Source: Romanomermis culicivorax
Lineage: Eukaryota; Nematoda; Enoplea; Mermithida; Mermithidae
NCBI GenBank assembly: GCA_963922205.1
Contig: CAWUHX010000169.1
Coordinates: 186,001 to 250,000 of the forward strand
Length of the DNA: 64,000 nt
Reading direction: 5' to 3'
Numbering within the stretch: position 1 is the stretch's first letter; each line of letters opens with the position of its first letter. The position numbers and the translations under genes are program-made. Shown here in pieces: positions 12,287 to 23,800 of the stretch. The notes under the pieces were generated by a model, which was given only the letters and a program-made list of their open reading frames with translations, was not told the DNA's origin and ran no database searches.

Positions 12287-13049
12287 GGATGTCACCCCGT
12301 AGTGGTCGGAGTACACTCCACCAATGATTTAGTGTCTACTTTTTTGTCAGCAAATTATAGCAAAGTTGACTCATATACTAAATGTGTGGTTGCAAGATGG
12401 ATACAAAGGATATCGATTGAGTACGAAATGTATCATAAAAATACGATTTTTTTCTACTTTGTAGTGAAATCAATTCAACTAAATTAATTGTTTTGTTGAT
12501 TTAGATAGACACCAATAAATGCCTAGAAGATCGACTAATGTGAAAAAACAGTTTCCCAATGATTTTGGAAAAAAACCAAAAAACCAGAGATTTTCAAATT
12601 TTTTGGTTTTTTTTAAAAACCAAAAAAAAACCAAAAACCAAAAAACCAAAGCCTTGCCAACCCTGAGTCCACCAAAACGCATCTTTTAGGTTTTGAATTC
12701 CCCAAAATTTTTTCCTCAATGAGAACCATACCCAAGATTTTTTTCCTCATTTCGAAATTTTTTTCCTCAAAACACCCCATTTGAGGAAATAAAACGGTGG
12801 CGCAGCAATGCTTTAAAAAAGCTTTTTTGACAGTAAAAATTTTTTCTCCCCAAACATAGTAAAAAGTAAAACCTGCAATGTAGAATTCAAAAGTAGGCGC
12901 GAACTAGAGAATGATCTGGAAAACATACAATGGAGAATTTATTAGGAATTCAGTTCTATCATAGGGACTTCTCTCAGGATCAAGTAACAATCGAGTATGA
13001 ACTTACTCTATGTAGATGTGAAGGCAAATAATATCAGTAATTGTTTTTT

Positions 13050-14109
13050 ACATTTTGTTTGATGTGTCACATTAAACGAAAACTGGAGCCATGTCACATT
13101 AAACGAAATTGGGACAATCACATTGATGGGAAGAAACCCATGCCATATTTGTAAAAATACGGCCTTGTCACTGTGAGTGACATGCTGTGACCCCATTGGG
13201 TGGCTCGCTTTATATTCATTTTGCGAACCTAACCCAGCTGGTACTGGCTATAGGAGGGCCTATAGGGTACCTTGGTGCTGTCCTTGGGTTCTGAAGTAGA
13301 GTAATGGACAATGCCGCCGGGTCAGAGGTGGCAATCCCTAGTCCCATTCAGTGAGAATTGTAACGGTTCTCGCACACTGGGTGGTAGCTTCTCTACCACA
13401 GACTGCACAGCCCTGCATCGCCTGTTGCGACTGCAGCAGTGCTCGTCACAAAAATCCAGGTCTGGGCCTATGACTTGGCTGAGAAACATCAAGCCTATGG
13501 GTTCAGAGGAAAATGCGCGAAGGTCGCGCATCATCACATTCTCCTCCTAGGGAAGTGTGACGCCCTTGTCACAACATCCCTCCCCCTGCTGAGGCAGGCA
13601 AGGGGCCCCCTGGTACAGTCACCATGTAACAGTTCTCACACACTGGGTGGTAGCTTCTCTACCACTGACTGCACAGCCCTGTGTCGCCTGTTGCGACTGC
13701 AGCAGTGCCCGTCACAAAAATCCAGGTCTGGGCCCATGACTTGGCTGAGAAACATCAAGTCTACGGGTTTAGAGGAAAATGCGCAAAGGTCGCGCATCAT
13801 CACAGAATGAAATACAAGGCCATTTGTGGAATGGCCTACTGTAGGGGACCTGATTGTGAACCTAAATCCCCTTTTTGGTCCTAAACCCAGAGGTACAAGG
13901 GCTACTCTAACTGAGGGTATTCTCAAGGGAAAACAGGCTGAGGAAAGGGTTCCCACAAATACACCCTCAACAACAATAATCCCCTGACAAGACTTACCTA
14001 GTCCTTTTCTCAACTACAACTCAGCAGAGGGCAATGGGTTCAGGCGTTCATGGGTCCTGGAATGACGGGAACAGGATTATGGCGGTCCAGTTAGGTTTGG
14101 AGCAGGGTG
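13050..14109 (-). repeat. Leader relic of an element-2-type LTR retrotransposon
   Basis: Read on the minus strand this matches, block by block, the element-2 leader at about 50640-51180. Shared stretches include GGGATTTAGGTTMACAATC, TAGGGATTGSCACC and AATGGGGTCACAGCATG. It is the continuation of the LTR relic at 27793-28640, split by insertion of element 1, and is further interrupted by the TRIM at 13359-13804. Confidence 0.85.
13359..13804 (-). mobile_element. TRIM (miniature LTR retrotransposon)
   Basis: Two direct 180-bp repeats (13359-13538 and 13625-13804), each with TGT...ACA ends, enclose an 86-bp interior. On the minus strand the base after the first LTR starts a primer-binding-site-like TGGTGACTGTACC, and the second LTR is preceded by a polypurine AGGAGGAGAA. 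A 4-bp duplication GAAT flanks the whole (13355-13358 and 13805-13808). There is no coding capacity; it must have been mobilised by another element. It sits inside the element-2-type leader relic. Confidence 0.88.
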
Positions 14110-14945
14110 TGTCGTATTAACGTTCTCGTATGCCCTCGGCTGCCTACCTGCGGTTCTTGGGAGATCCAATCTGGTACGGCCCCTGACGCTAACCCGGTAC
14201 TAATTTCACTCCTACTGCAGTGAGTTGAGACTTGAGGTACGTGAACGTTTATTAGTGAGCAAAACACAACAGGTAGTGAAATACAATGAGGAATGTAAGT
14301 ACGAAACAAAGGTGCAGAGTGCCGAAAATATAAACACTGACGCCAACAACCTCCCTAGTCAACTGATCCTTCCAATTTGTCCCTGAGCAGCGAGCTACAG
14401 GGCCAATGGGATCTCTCAGGCCACGGCCTAAGCTGAAACTTTACCAAAAATAAGTGAACTGACTCCAACTACCACTCACTGGCTCCTTTCCTCAAAATGG
14501 AACGTCGAAAACGTCTCAGGCCGCGTTATCACTCAAAATTCGCCCGCGGCGCGTATCACGAAGTACAAAAAACAAGACGACGATCCTTTCCTCCGTCACC
14601 GTCGTCCAAAAATAACACAGCGTCCGAAAACTACGGTGCGGACGCCAATACTACGCAAAGGAGAGGCGATTCTCCGGACGACAATATTTGTCACAATAAT
14701 AATAACAAGAAAAAACTAAGAATGAATAAAAACGCTGGCGCGCGTCTAACATCGACCTGCAAGTGATATGCAAAACATTTGCGCCAACCATTTGTTTATT
14801 TTAGACCAAAAATATGAGTGACACAAACCGTTTTATCGGTTTGTTTACCTGAGAATAGATGAAAACACTTTAGCAATAAAGAAGCTTTAGAAAATGAAAT
14901 GATGTAATTAGAGGACCAAAGGTCAGAGGAATTGACCCTCTGACA
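14110..14945 (-). repeat. Element 1, 3' LTR
   Basis: This 836-bp copy begins TGTCGTATTA and ends CCTCTGACA on the plus strand. It differs from the other LTR by about eight substitutions (for example near 14120, 14171, 14316, 14386, 14621) and no length change that I could find. Confidence 0.95.
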
Positions 14946-14960
14946 TCCCTCCCCCCCAAA
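14946..14960 (-). promoter_or_regulatory. Element 1 polypurine tract
   Basis: Directly upstream of the 3' LTR on the minus strand is the purine run GGGGGGGAGGGA, followed by TGTCAGAGGG. This is the position of the plus-strand primer in reverse transcription. Confidence 0.8.
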
Positions 14961-16122
14961 GGCAAGACTTTTCCCGCCAGCGAAGGGAAAAGTCAGGAGG
15001 TCCCCCAAGGGCCCCAGACCCTCGACGCCGACGATCGACGCCTCCAAATGTTCCAACCAACGACGCTACGCGCCGTTGACGCAATTATAAACAATAAAAA
15101 ATAAAATGTCCGTATCGAACGGTATCGTTACAACTTTGGGCCAATTGCGCCGGATGCTACCCCCGACGCTACAAAATTCGCTAATAAAATGCCCCGTGGG
15201 CTCGTGGTCCCAAATACAAAAATAAAAAATGTTCGAACGAATAGCGTTCGCGGCACTCGGGCCGAATTTTGATCAAGATAAAAATAAAAACGTTTTATCG
15301 GCGGCGACCCCCGCGGTGCCCGAGTTAGGTTGTGGGCTGCTCCCCACTGCCGTCGATTTATTTCGTATCGGCGGCTCCTCCATCACGGATTGTGGCATTC
15401 GTCTCCGTCCTCTCCGGAGGGGGGGTTGTTGCTCGTGGAGAGCCCGCAAGACTTTCCAAATTCCGCCGCCGTTGCTCCTCTGGCCCCTTGGCCGGACACT
15501 GGCCCCCCCAACGCCTTTGGTATTATCTGCCCCCAGGGAGAAAGGATGCCTGAAAAATCAAATCCTCTGGCCCTTTGGCTGTCTAGATTTTGAACCAAAA
15601 ATATTTAAGGTATTTATTGCTAAAGTGAATTTGCCTTATTAAGAGGTAAACTTAAACCCATAACACGGTCTGTGCCACGGAAAAAATTTTAGAATGAAAA
15701 TGTGTTTTGGGAAAAAAAAGATGGAAAAAATATGAAAATGGCAGCGCAAAGCCTGCTACCCTTGGGCGATGCCAGTTGGTGACTTTTGTCGGAAAGGAAC
15801 AAAATACCCGAGATTTTAAGAAAATACAAAAAATTGCTCAATAATTTCCAGATTCGCAAAAAAGAAATACGATATATTCCCGTGCAGATCTCGAACAAAA
15901 CACAAACGAAAAAATAAATGAAACAATTTGAGATTAGTACAGGAGGCAACTTTAAGGCATAAAAAGGTGGCACAACCGGTTTCGATTTTGTAATACAGAC
16001 GCTCAAAACGGAAGAAAAAAAAAAAATAGGCAACTTTGAAATATCGAAGAAATTTTACAGAACGGAATAATTATCTTTATAATGACCTCACGGAGAGCGG
16101 GGTCATCTGAAACATAAAAATT
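14961..16122 (-). other. Element 1 region between ORF2 stop and 3' LTR
   Basis: About 1.2 kb with no supported ORF on the element's coding strand. It contains a GC-rich part (about 15130-15560) and an AT-rich part (about 15600-16080). ORFs on the opposite strand here have no recognisable domain. It probably serves as 3' untranslated sequence of the ORF2 and genomic RNA. Confidence 0.5.
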
Positions 16123-19100
16123 TTACTTCCTTCTATGACCGCTATGGTCACGTCCCGGTTGACCAATACCGGTTTCCCGTTTAAGCGGCGAAATATAATC
16201 GGGATTTTCAGTCGACGGCGGTCTCGTACTCGTAGACGTCCCCGGGATGTCCATCCTTTCCTCCGTTTGCACATTACGCACCGGCGGAATCATTGTAGGC
16301 GGAGGCATCTGCATTCCCGGCGGAACTAAGAACTGGTGGTAAAATTGGGGTTGCCCGGCCTGGAATTGCATGACCGGAAACTGCGGGACTTGAAACTGTG
16401 CCGGCGGCGGCACCATTGTATTCGGGAATAATTGTCCTGAAAAAAGAGGGCGGTTTATACAATCAACACCCACCATCGGCAATCCCGGATAATTCGGCGG
16501 TAAATAAGGTAACTGCTGCTGCTGGGCTTGCATCATCGCGTTTGGATCGGCCATTGACACTCCTTGCTGAGTTGTTTCGGTGGCCCTAGACCTGTCCAGT
16601 GAAGTCCTTCGACTGGAGTAGGACACGTCCACTCTATCATCGTGTTGGTAATATGCGGCTGTTCTTTTTCTACTTCGAGACTCTCTACTATCTTTACGTT
16701 CTGCCGCTTCTCTCTTTTCTCTTTCCTTCCTTTCGTATTTCTTTTCGTAGTCATCGATCTCCTTGCGCCAACTTTCTTCTTCAGCTTCCTTGCGTTTCTT
16801 TTCTCGCGACATCGACTTCTCGTGACGACTTTCGTCTCTGTGTCGACTTTCGTGCCTTCTTTTTCTGTCGTTTTCCGGCGTTTTCGATTTCTCCGTTCTT
16901 TGCGTATCACTTTCTTTTCTACTCCATCTTTTGGATACCTTACTGGTCGCAGGCCTAGCGTGGGCATGCTTGACTCGGTATCCCACTCTTTTCTTCAATG
17001 CTTTTTGAACTTCCAATATATCGTGAGCCTTCTTTCGATCGATAACTTCCCAAAACCGTATTCTGGGGTCCGTATTGTCAATTTCCTTCTTCCAAACTTG
17101 TATATTCGCGTATTTGGGTTCAGGGTCCTTCTTGTCTTGCAGCACGGCCTTAGCAACCGTATAGGCTAACCCCGCTGCCTTTGCCTGACATGAGGAGTAT
17201 AACCTATGAAAATTGCTCCCTGCTCCTCCTTGCCTAGCGTTGAATTCGCGACGCAATTTCATCGTAACATACGCATGGGCTTGGTAATGGAATCCAGCGA
17301 AATTTTGGGGAATCCTGCCCAATCTCGACAATTTCATAAATAGACACGCGCAGGCCCATACGGCGGCTTCATAAGCTTTCTCCGCAGACCGTGTAGTACT
17401 CCATTCCGTTAATTGAAGCTCGAAAATACTCCACAATTTTTCTGGCAAATTCGCCTGTAGAACGTGAAACTGTAGTTCGTAATATCGTATAGTTTCAATT
17501 TCGATCCCTGCTTCGTCGTACACACGGTTTATCAAATCCGTCGCCATTAGAGCTACCTCTTCGTCTAAAGTGGGATCCATGTGCGCGAGATACTTCTGGA
17601 CACATGGGTTTGACAGAGATACTCTCCCATACTGGAAATCTACGACGTACTTTCCTTCCTTCAAGGCCTTGTTAAGAACTTGTCCCCGTTTCCCGAGGCC
17701 CCGTCGATACTTTACTTTATCATTCGGATTTCCGGCTGGCTGTTGAAACTGCCCGCTCTTTACTTTGTCCAGTTCGGCTTTGTTTTCTTCGCGACCTATC
17801 CGTTTCTCTGTAGCCTGTCTTTTCGATTGCATCACCTTAGCAAATTTGTCCGGATTCTTGATATTCTCTACATTTTGCCCACCGGCTTTTGCATAAACCG
17901 GCGGCGTGGGCAAAACGTTATCCGTAATTTCTTCGTCATCGCTACCAATCTCTGATACCACCTCCACGTAGGGTTCTTCGCTCGTTTCTTCTTCCTCGGG
18001 ATTGACATCTTCTAATTGCTTTGCCAATTCGATTGCGGCCTTGCCGTATTTTTCTTTTTCCAAAACTTCTATTTTTTCTTTCATTTCCTTTATCTGGTCG
18101 GTTAATTTCTCCAAATCGGGTTGGGTTTCTTTTTCAGTTTCGACTATTTCCATGAGTTTCTCCTCCTCTTCAACACCTGTACTCCCCTCAGCGGGTGTAC
18201 TGGCGATAGGGGGATCCGTGATGACCACAACTACGGGTTTCTCTTGCTCCATCTCGGTACCTGAAACATTCGAATTATCTATTGTAGAGGGTACTGTTAC
18301 AGTCTGCTCCTTCGAAGTTTCTTCCATAGGGCCCTGGCTAGCGGGAACCACAACTTCTACTTGCGGAATCAGATCTGAATCGTCCCACTTATTTACAGAT
18401 TTAAAAGTCGCAGAGGTGCTAGGGGCCCATAGGTCCTTAGCCTCGAATATGGACGCGGAAACATTCCAATAAATGAGGTTCTGACTCGCGGCATGGATAT
18501 TCAGAAAATGAAACAAGTTATAAAAGTTACAATTCATATGATAAATAGAATTATCGCGCAAATTGGTCTTTATTTCTTGGATAGGTTCTTTGCAGGATCG
18601 CGGTATCCATCTTATAGGTAGTACGCAAAAAGTATTCTGGATGGATTTCTGCGTACGTATCTTCGGATACCGTTCCATCATCTGCTCCATTTGATCGGTA
18701 ATTTTGTCGTTCAAAAGATCCTGGCCCATCCACTTCATGAATTCAATCCGTTCCTGTTCGGTTCTCCACACAGAGGCCCACATACCAGACGTGAATCCAG
18801 GAACCCAGGATTTCCACTCCTGCGCCGAGTGAGGCCACAAGAAGTAAATAATCGGGTTTACGTTTTTCTCGTACAACTCTTTGACTATGGGGACGATTGA
18901 TCGGTTGATTTTGGAGTGATAATGATCTTTGAGTGCCGAAACTTGTTCTCGTATAACATTAGTGAACTGGATCACATCCTTAGGCCATTTTCCTTTTTTC
19001 ATTTCCATTTCCCGGGGTTCAATTGGTCGTCCGAAATGTCGTGCCGCCAGGATATCCTCTAAATCCCAATCGTTTGCCGGTGCTTCTTCGGAATCGTCAG

Positions 19101-20489
19101 TATCTTTTCTTTTCCTTGACGCTTTCACTTTTCTTTCTATCCACGGGAACCAACCGTTGGGTACTGGCTGTGGCTCAATATCGGTATTGGAGAAATGCGG
19201 AGGACAATGAAAAGTCCCGGGCGCCATTTCTTCCGACGATTTATACGTCGCGATAGCTTCTCCACGCATCATGAAATACAACGCGTTGGTGTTATCCGTT
19301 ACTTCTTCCACTCCATATGCTCCTTTCCACTCTGGATCGGCAATTCTACCTTCGAACGTATCTCTGAATCTTCGTGCTAGATCGGAGATCAATTCCGGCT
19401 CCATTGTGTCGTGTGGGTACAATTGAAAGCAATTTTGAATATCGCTCGCGAATCCATATCGAAGTAACGCTAAAAAACATAAAAGCGACCCGCGCGCGTC
19501 GAGCGTCGCGTATCTCAAAAGTTCTATGTTTAGCTTATCTGCCTCCATTAGCTGTCGAAACTCTAGGGAACTCAACTGTCCCCACGAAATCTTGAAGGCG
19601 TCGGCCCATAAAAACAAAATTTCCGTCATGAGGGCTTTCAAATTGAGACCTTCGGGGCTGATTCCGACTATTCTGGCTTTCGGCTTGTCCTTCATTTCTG
19701 CCAACACAATCTCCAAATCGTAAACGCAGCATGATAAAATATAATCTATGTTGTCCCGTTTTTTCCGCACTAGTTCTTTTTCTTGATCCAAATATCCGAA
19801 TTTGGTCAAAACTAACGTGATATCCTCTCGAATATGAAAACCGACGATGATGTTTTCACGGCGAAATATTGTTCCATATACTTTGTGGAAATGTTCTTTG
19901 TCCCAAAATTTCAAATCGATTATGAAGTTCTTTCCGCACATGGTTGAAATTGTTAAAAGTCGCAATGCGTCGCTAGGCTTCGATCCTGGGGTTTTTGGCT
20001 TCCTCCCACTTTCTGTATCCAACGCTATGACTATCCGTCCTCGAAACTTCGAATTGTTTATCGCTCTAATAAATGCTTTCAAATTTTCGGGTGCCAAAAA
20101 TAATGGTTCTTCGATGGCCGCATGAGGCACACCGAACAACGACGTGAAATAATTTGAAATATCCGTTGAACGCACTAATCTTCGAACATTGTAATCTTAA
20201 AATTTTCACACAATTTTCTAACTACAATTTTTGACAATAATTTCGAAACAAAAACGACTCAAATGCACAAGAATAAATTTGGACGAAGGGGAGTTGATCA
20301 GGCTCTCAAACACCCAAAATCCTCGGCATATAAATTGCCGGCCGGTCAACTTAGAGTCCTATTCCGAAAAATTCCAACATATATTCTACCTTTCCGATAC
20401 TTACTACTAAGTTGAAAATTCGTATTATCTTGCCGATCTTGAGGCTGCCCGAAGGTGCTATCAATTTCGACGATAGTGGACGTTGCCAT
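16123..20489 (-). CDS. Element 1 ORF2: DEDDy exonuclease / shared post-pol domain / SR- and KE-rich protein
   Basis: Proposed join of 20489-20405 (ATG exon, 28 codons) and 20195-16123; numbering below counts from residue 1 of the 1350-codon block starting at 20175. Residues 30-245 fit a DEDDy 3'-5' exonuclease (RNase D/WRN/EXD family): Exo I IALDTES (D53, E55), Exo II VGFHIREDI (D118, His where Asn is usual), a LNLKALM helix, and Exo III LRYATLDARG (Y222, D226). Residues 600-760 are acidic and disordered with a short coiled coil (about 685-720). Residues 830-1010 form a helical domain shared with the element 3 protein (SLSNPCVQKYLA and LPEKLWSIF). Residues 1080-1200 are rich in R/S/K/E and 1210-1300 in P/Q/M. 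No signal peptide or membrane segment, so it is not an envelope although it sits in the env position. The long block has no in-frame ATG before the exonuclease, which supports the spliced start. The nuclease call is firm by motif; its biological role is unknown. Confidence 0.85.
20196..20404 (-). other. Predicted intron of element 1 ORF2
   Basis: The donor is GTAAGTAT (20404 downward) and the acceptor ends TTTTAAG at 20196. The upstream exon ends in phase 1 and the downstream frame resumes in phase, giving one continuous ORF that starts with an ATG. Without splicing, the downstream frame is preceded by TAA and has no early ATG. Confidence 0.65.
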
Positions 20490-20888
20490 ATCGCGTTTGG
20501 ATCCGAATTTCTTGAAATTTCCAATCGACGAAAATTACTAATACACTAACGCTTTGCAAATGAAATCTAAAAAATAATTCCATAATTCCTCGGCTTCGCG
20601 ACTTCAATGATTCGGGGAAGATTTTCCCGGGACTTATAAAGATTTAATTTTTTCACACTGAGCGCGTGAAAAAATATTATTTCGCCCATTAAAAATTTTC
20701 CGGCGTCGTAATTTTTTGGAAAATGCCTAAAACTTGCCATAAAGTTGCCAAAAATAAGTCAGTACAATTAAAAATTGAAAAAGGAGAAAGGGGAAAAGGT
20801 TAGAAAAAATATAATACATAGGGCATTAGAAAATACACATAAAATTAATCCTAACAAAACGCACAACGAAAACGATAAAAATGAATTG

Positions 20889-23800
20889 TTAATTACAGTA
20901 AAAATCGGGCGTTCGCGTAACAAAAGGCATTACGCGATTTACAGAAACTATTTGTACGCGCGAATCTGGTTTCCCAGCGCGACGTATTTTAATGACATTT
21001 TTTTCTAAATTCGATGTCTCAATTACTTCGTACGGACCGTCGTTTGTTGTATCGGCCTTTCCTTTGATAATTCCCTTTTGGTAGAGAACAAGTTCTCCCG
21101 TTTGGAATGTTTTTTCGCGAGCCTTCTTATCGTACTGTAGTTTTCTTTCGGCCGCTGATTTTTTATGGTTTTCATTTATGATTTTATACGTGTTAAGGAG
21201 GTGCTCCGTTAACATGTATCTGTAGGTATCGTAATTATTCTGGATAATTATTGGCCTCGCTATCTCATTATCCAATTGAAACCTAGCCTCGTGCCCGTAC
21301 AGTAGGCTATGGGGGGAATTTTTCGTTGTTTTGTGCGGCGTAATCCGATATGCAAATAAAATTTGCTCGAGATAGTGTGGCCAATCGTCCGGGTCGGTTA
21401 TCGCGACTCTCCTAATTTGTTCTATTAACGTTCTATTGAATCTCTCCACCATACCATTGCATTGCGGGTGGTATGGTGTTGTATTTATTTTCTTTATTTT
21501 TAAGAGATCGCACACGTTGCGCATTAACTCGGACATGTATGCTGAGCCTTGGTCACTCAGCAAGTGTTTCGGTGTTCCATGCGTATAAATGACCTTTTCC
21601 ATAAATGCCTTCACTATTGTGTCGGCCTTTTGATCTGGGATGCATTTTGCTTCGACCCATTTCGTGAAATAGTCCATAAATACAATAACGTATGGTCTTT
21701 TTTCTCGGAGGGGCGAAATACTGACCACATCGGTTGCTACTATCTCCCACGGGTACGAGACGGGTATTGGGTTAAGCGGTTGGATCGGATTTGCTATGGG
21801 GCGGCACAGTTGGCAAACGACGCAGGATTTTATCCATTTAATAATGTCGTTTTCCATATTTGGCCACCAAAACTTGTTTCCTATTGCAGCGATAATTCTA
21901 TCTATTCCCTGGTGCCCCATTAATGTATCGCCGTGATATTGATGTAAGATGAGGTATCTAAGTCTTGATGGGATCACTAGTTGGCTTTTCCCATGGGCAT
22001 TTTCGCGGTATAATACTCCGTTTTCCAAGTGAAAACTATTAAAGTATTTTTTCAAACTATTTTCACCAACGTTCCGAAAAATGTCCACCAACTTCGGATC
22101 CAATTGTTGTTGTTGCTTAACTAATTCCAGGGAAAACAATTCGGAATCTTTTTTCACTTCTTTCGGTGTTTGATCTATTTCTTGTTGGGTCGGCGGTGGG
22201 GGATCAATGAATGTTTCCTGAGTCTCGGGTTCAAGCATTTGCCTCGTCATGGCTCTCGTAACCGCCATGCATTCGGGTTCCGTAGTCGATTTCTCCTCTT
22301 CGATTTCTTCCTTTGTTTTTTGTTTTTTACTCCGAATCTTTTCCTTTTCTTCGGATCGTGATAAGAAATCCGCGAAGGCGTTTTCACGTCCGGCTACGTA
22401 TTCGAATGCATAATTGAATTGACCAAGATATAAAGCCCATTTTAACAACCTTTGATTTTGCTGCTTCTCCGCGGAGAGCCACGTGAGTGGTTTATGGTCT
22501 GTCCTGATTGTGACCCTAAACCCCATCACGTAGTGCCTATACTGCTTGAACCCGTAAACTACCGCCAAACATTCTCTTTCTGTCGTTGAATACCTTGTTT
22601 CCGCGTCGTTTAAAACTCGACTCGAGTAGGCTATTGTCCATCGGTCATTTTCCATTTCCTGATACAAAATTGCCCCTATTGCCGTTCCTGAGGCATCTGT
22701 TTGAATGACAAATCTTGCCGACCCGTCAAATACTGGATATCGAAGGAAGGGTGCCGTCATTAGGGCATTCTTTACGCTTTCAAAAGCTGCTAACTGCTCC
22801 TCTGAAAGTTCAAACTTTTCCTTCCTATTCTTTTTTGCGAGGGCTTTAAATAAGGGTTGGGCGATAAAGGCTAAATTATGAATGAAACGTTTAGACCACT
22901 GCACTAATCCCAAGAACTTTTGCAGCTGCTTGATGGATTTGGGTACTTCGAAATTTTTTACCGCTTCTATTTTTTGTGGATCTACTGACATTCCGTTCTT
23001 GTCCAATACGTGGCCTAAGAATTTCACACTGGCTGGCATAAAGGAACATTTGTCAGGTTTTAGTGTGAGGTTCGCCTTTGTTAGACATCGAAATATTGTC
23101 TCTAAATTTTCTATATGCTCTTCGACAGTTTTTGAAAAAATTATAACATCGTCGATATATACTAGACATATTTTCCATACATATGGGTACAAAATTCGTT
23201 CCATGAGTCGTTGAAATTCCGCGGGAGCATTCTTTAAACCGAACGGCATCACCTTGAACTGGAACAAACCTTCTTGACATATAAATGCTGTTTTTTCTTT
23301 TGATTCGGAGTGCATGGGTACCTGCCAGTACCCAGACTTTAAATCCAAAGTGGAAAAGTACCGTGCTCCTCCCAGCGCATCTAAATAATCATCTATTCGA
23401 GGTATTGGAAATTTGTCGTCTTTCGTCACTTGATTGATTCCCCTGTAGTCGACTACTGGTCTCCATGTGCCATCTTTTTTGCCTACTAAAAACAATGGCG
23501 CAGCCCAAGGGCTTCTAGAAGGCTTGATGACACCCTTTTCCATCATGTCTTTTACATGTTCTCGAATTATATCTCTTTGCATAATTGGAGCTCTCCAGTA
23601 GTGTTTCTGAACAGGTAGCGCATCTCCTGTATCGATCTTATGCTCCGCTTCATGGGTGATTGTTAAAGGATCGCTCTTCATGCTAAATGCCTGCCTATGC
23701 TTGAGTAAGACATTCATGAGCTGTTGTTGTCCTTCTCTATCGACACTCGATTCTTTCACCAGCTGCGTAACTATTTTGACGAATTCGGGTTCGATTTGCC

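Larger units (their letters stand above)
9245..12665. mobile_element. hAT-type element (non-autonomous), host for two nested insertions
   Basis: The termini are CAGGGTTGGCAA and its inverse TTGCCAACCCTG, followed inward by A/C-rich runs of AAAACC type on both sides. A perfect 8-bp duplication AGTCCACC flanks it (9237-9244 and 12666-12673). Joining the flanks restores a repeat seen intact near 4030-4150 (hairpin, then TTCACCAAAATGCATCTTTT), confirming the insertion site. No transposase ORF is seen. A hAT MITE (10193-10443) and a Mutator-like element (10467-12286) lie inside. Confidence 0.88.

Noticed and set aside
14497-14766. 89-codon ORF, present also at 27340-27609
   Set aside because: It is antisense within both LTRs of element 1, low in complexity, and without a domain; its duplication is explained by the LTRs.
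15229-15642. 137-codon plus-strand ORF in the element 1 3' region
   Set aside because: GC-rich local composition keeps the frame open; there is no motif, and overlapping frames are equally open.
16599-18472. Several plus-strand ORFs of 119-175 codons
   Set aside because: They are antisense to the element 1 ORF2, and their serine/phenylalanine-rich content mirrors the K/E/R codons opposite.
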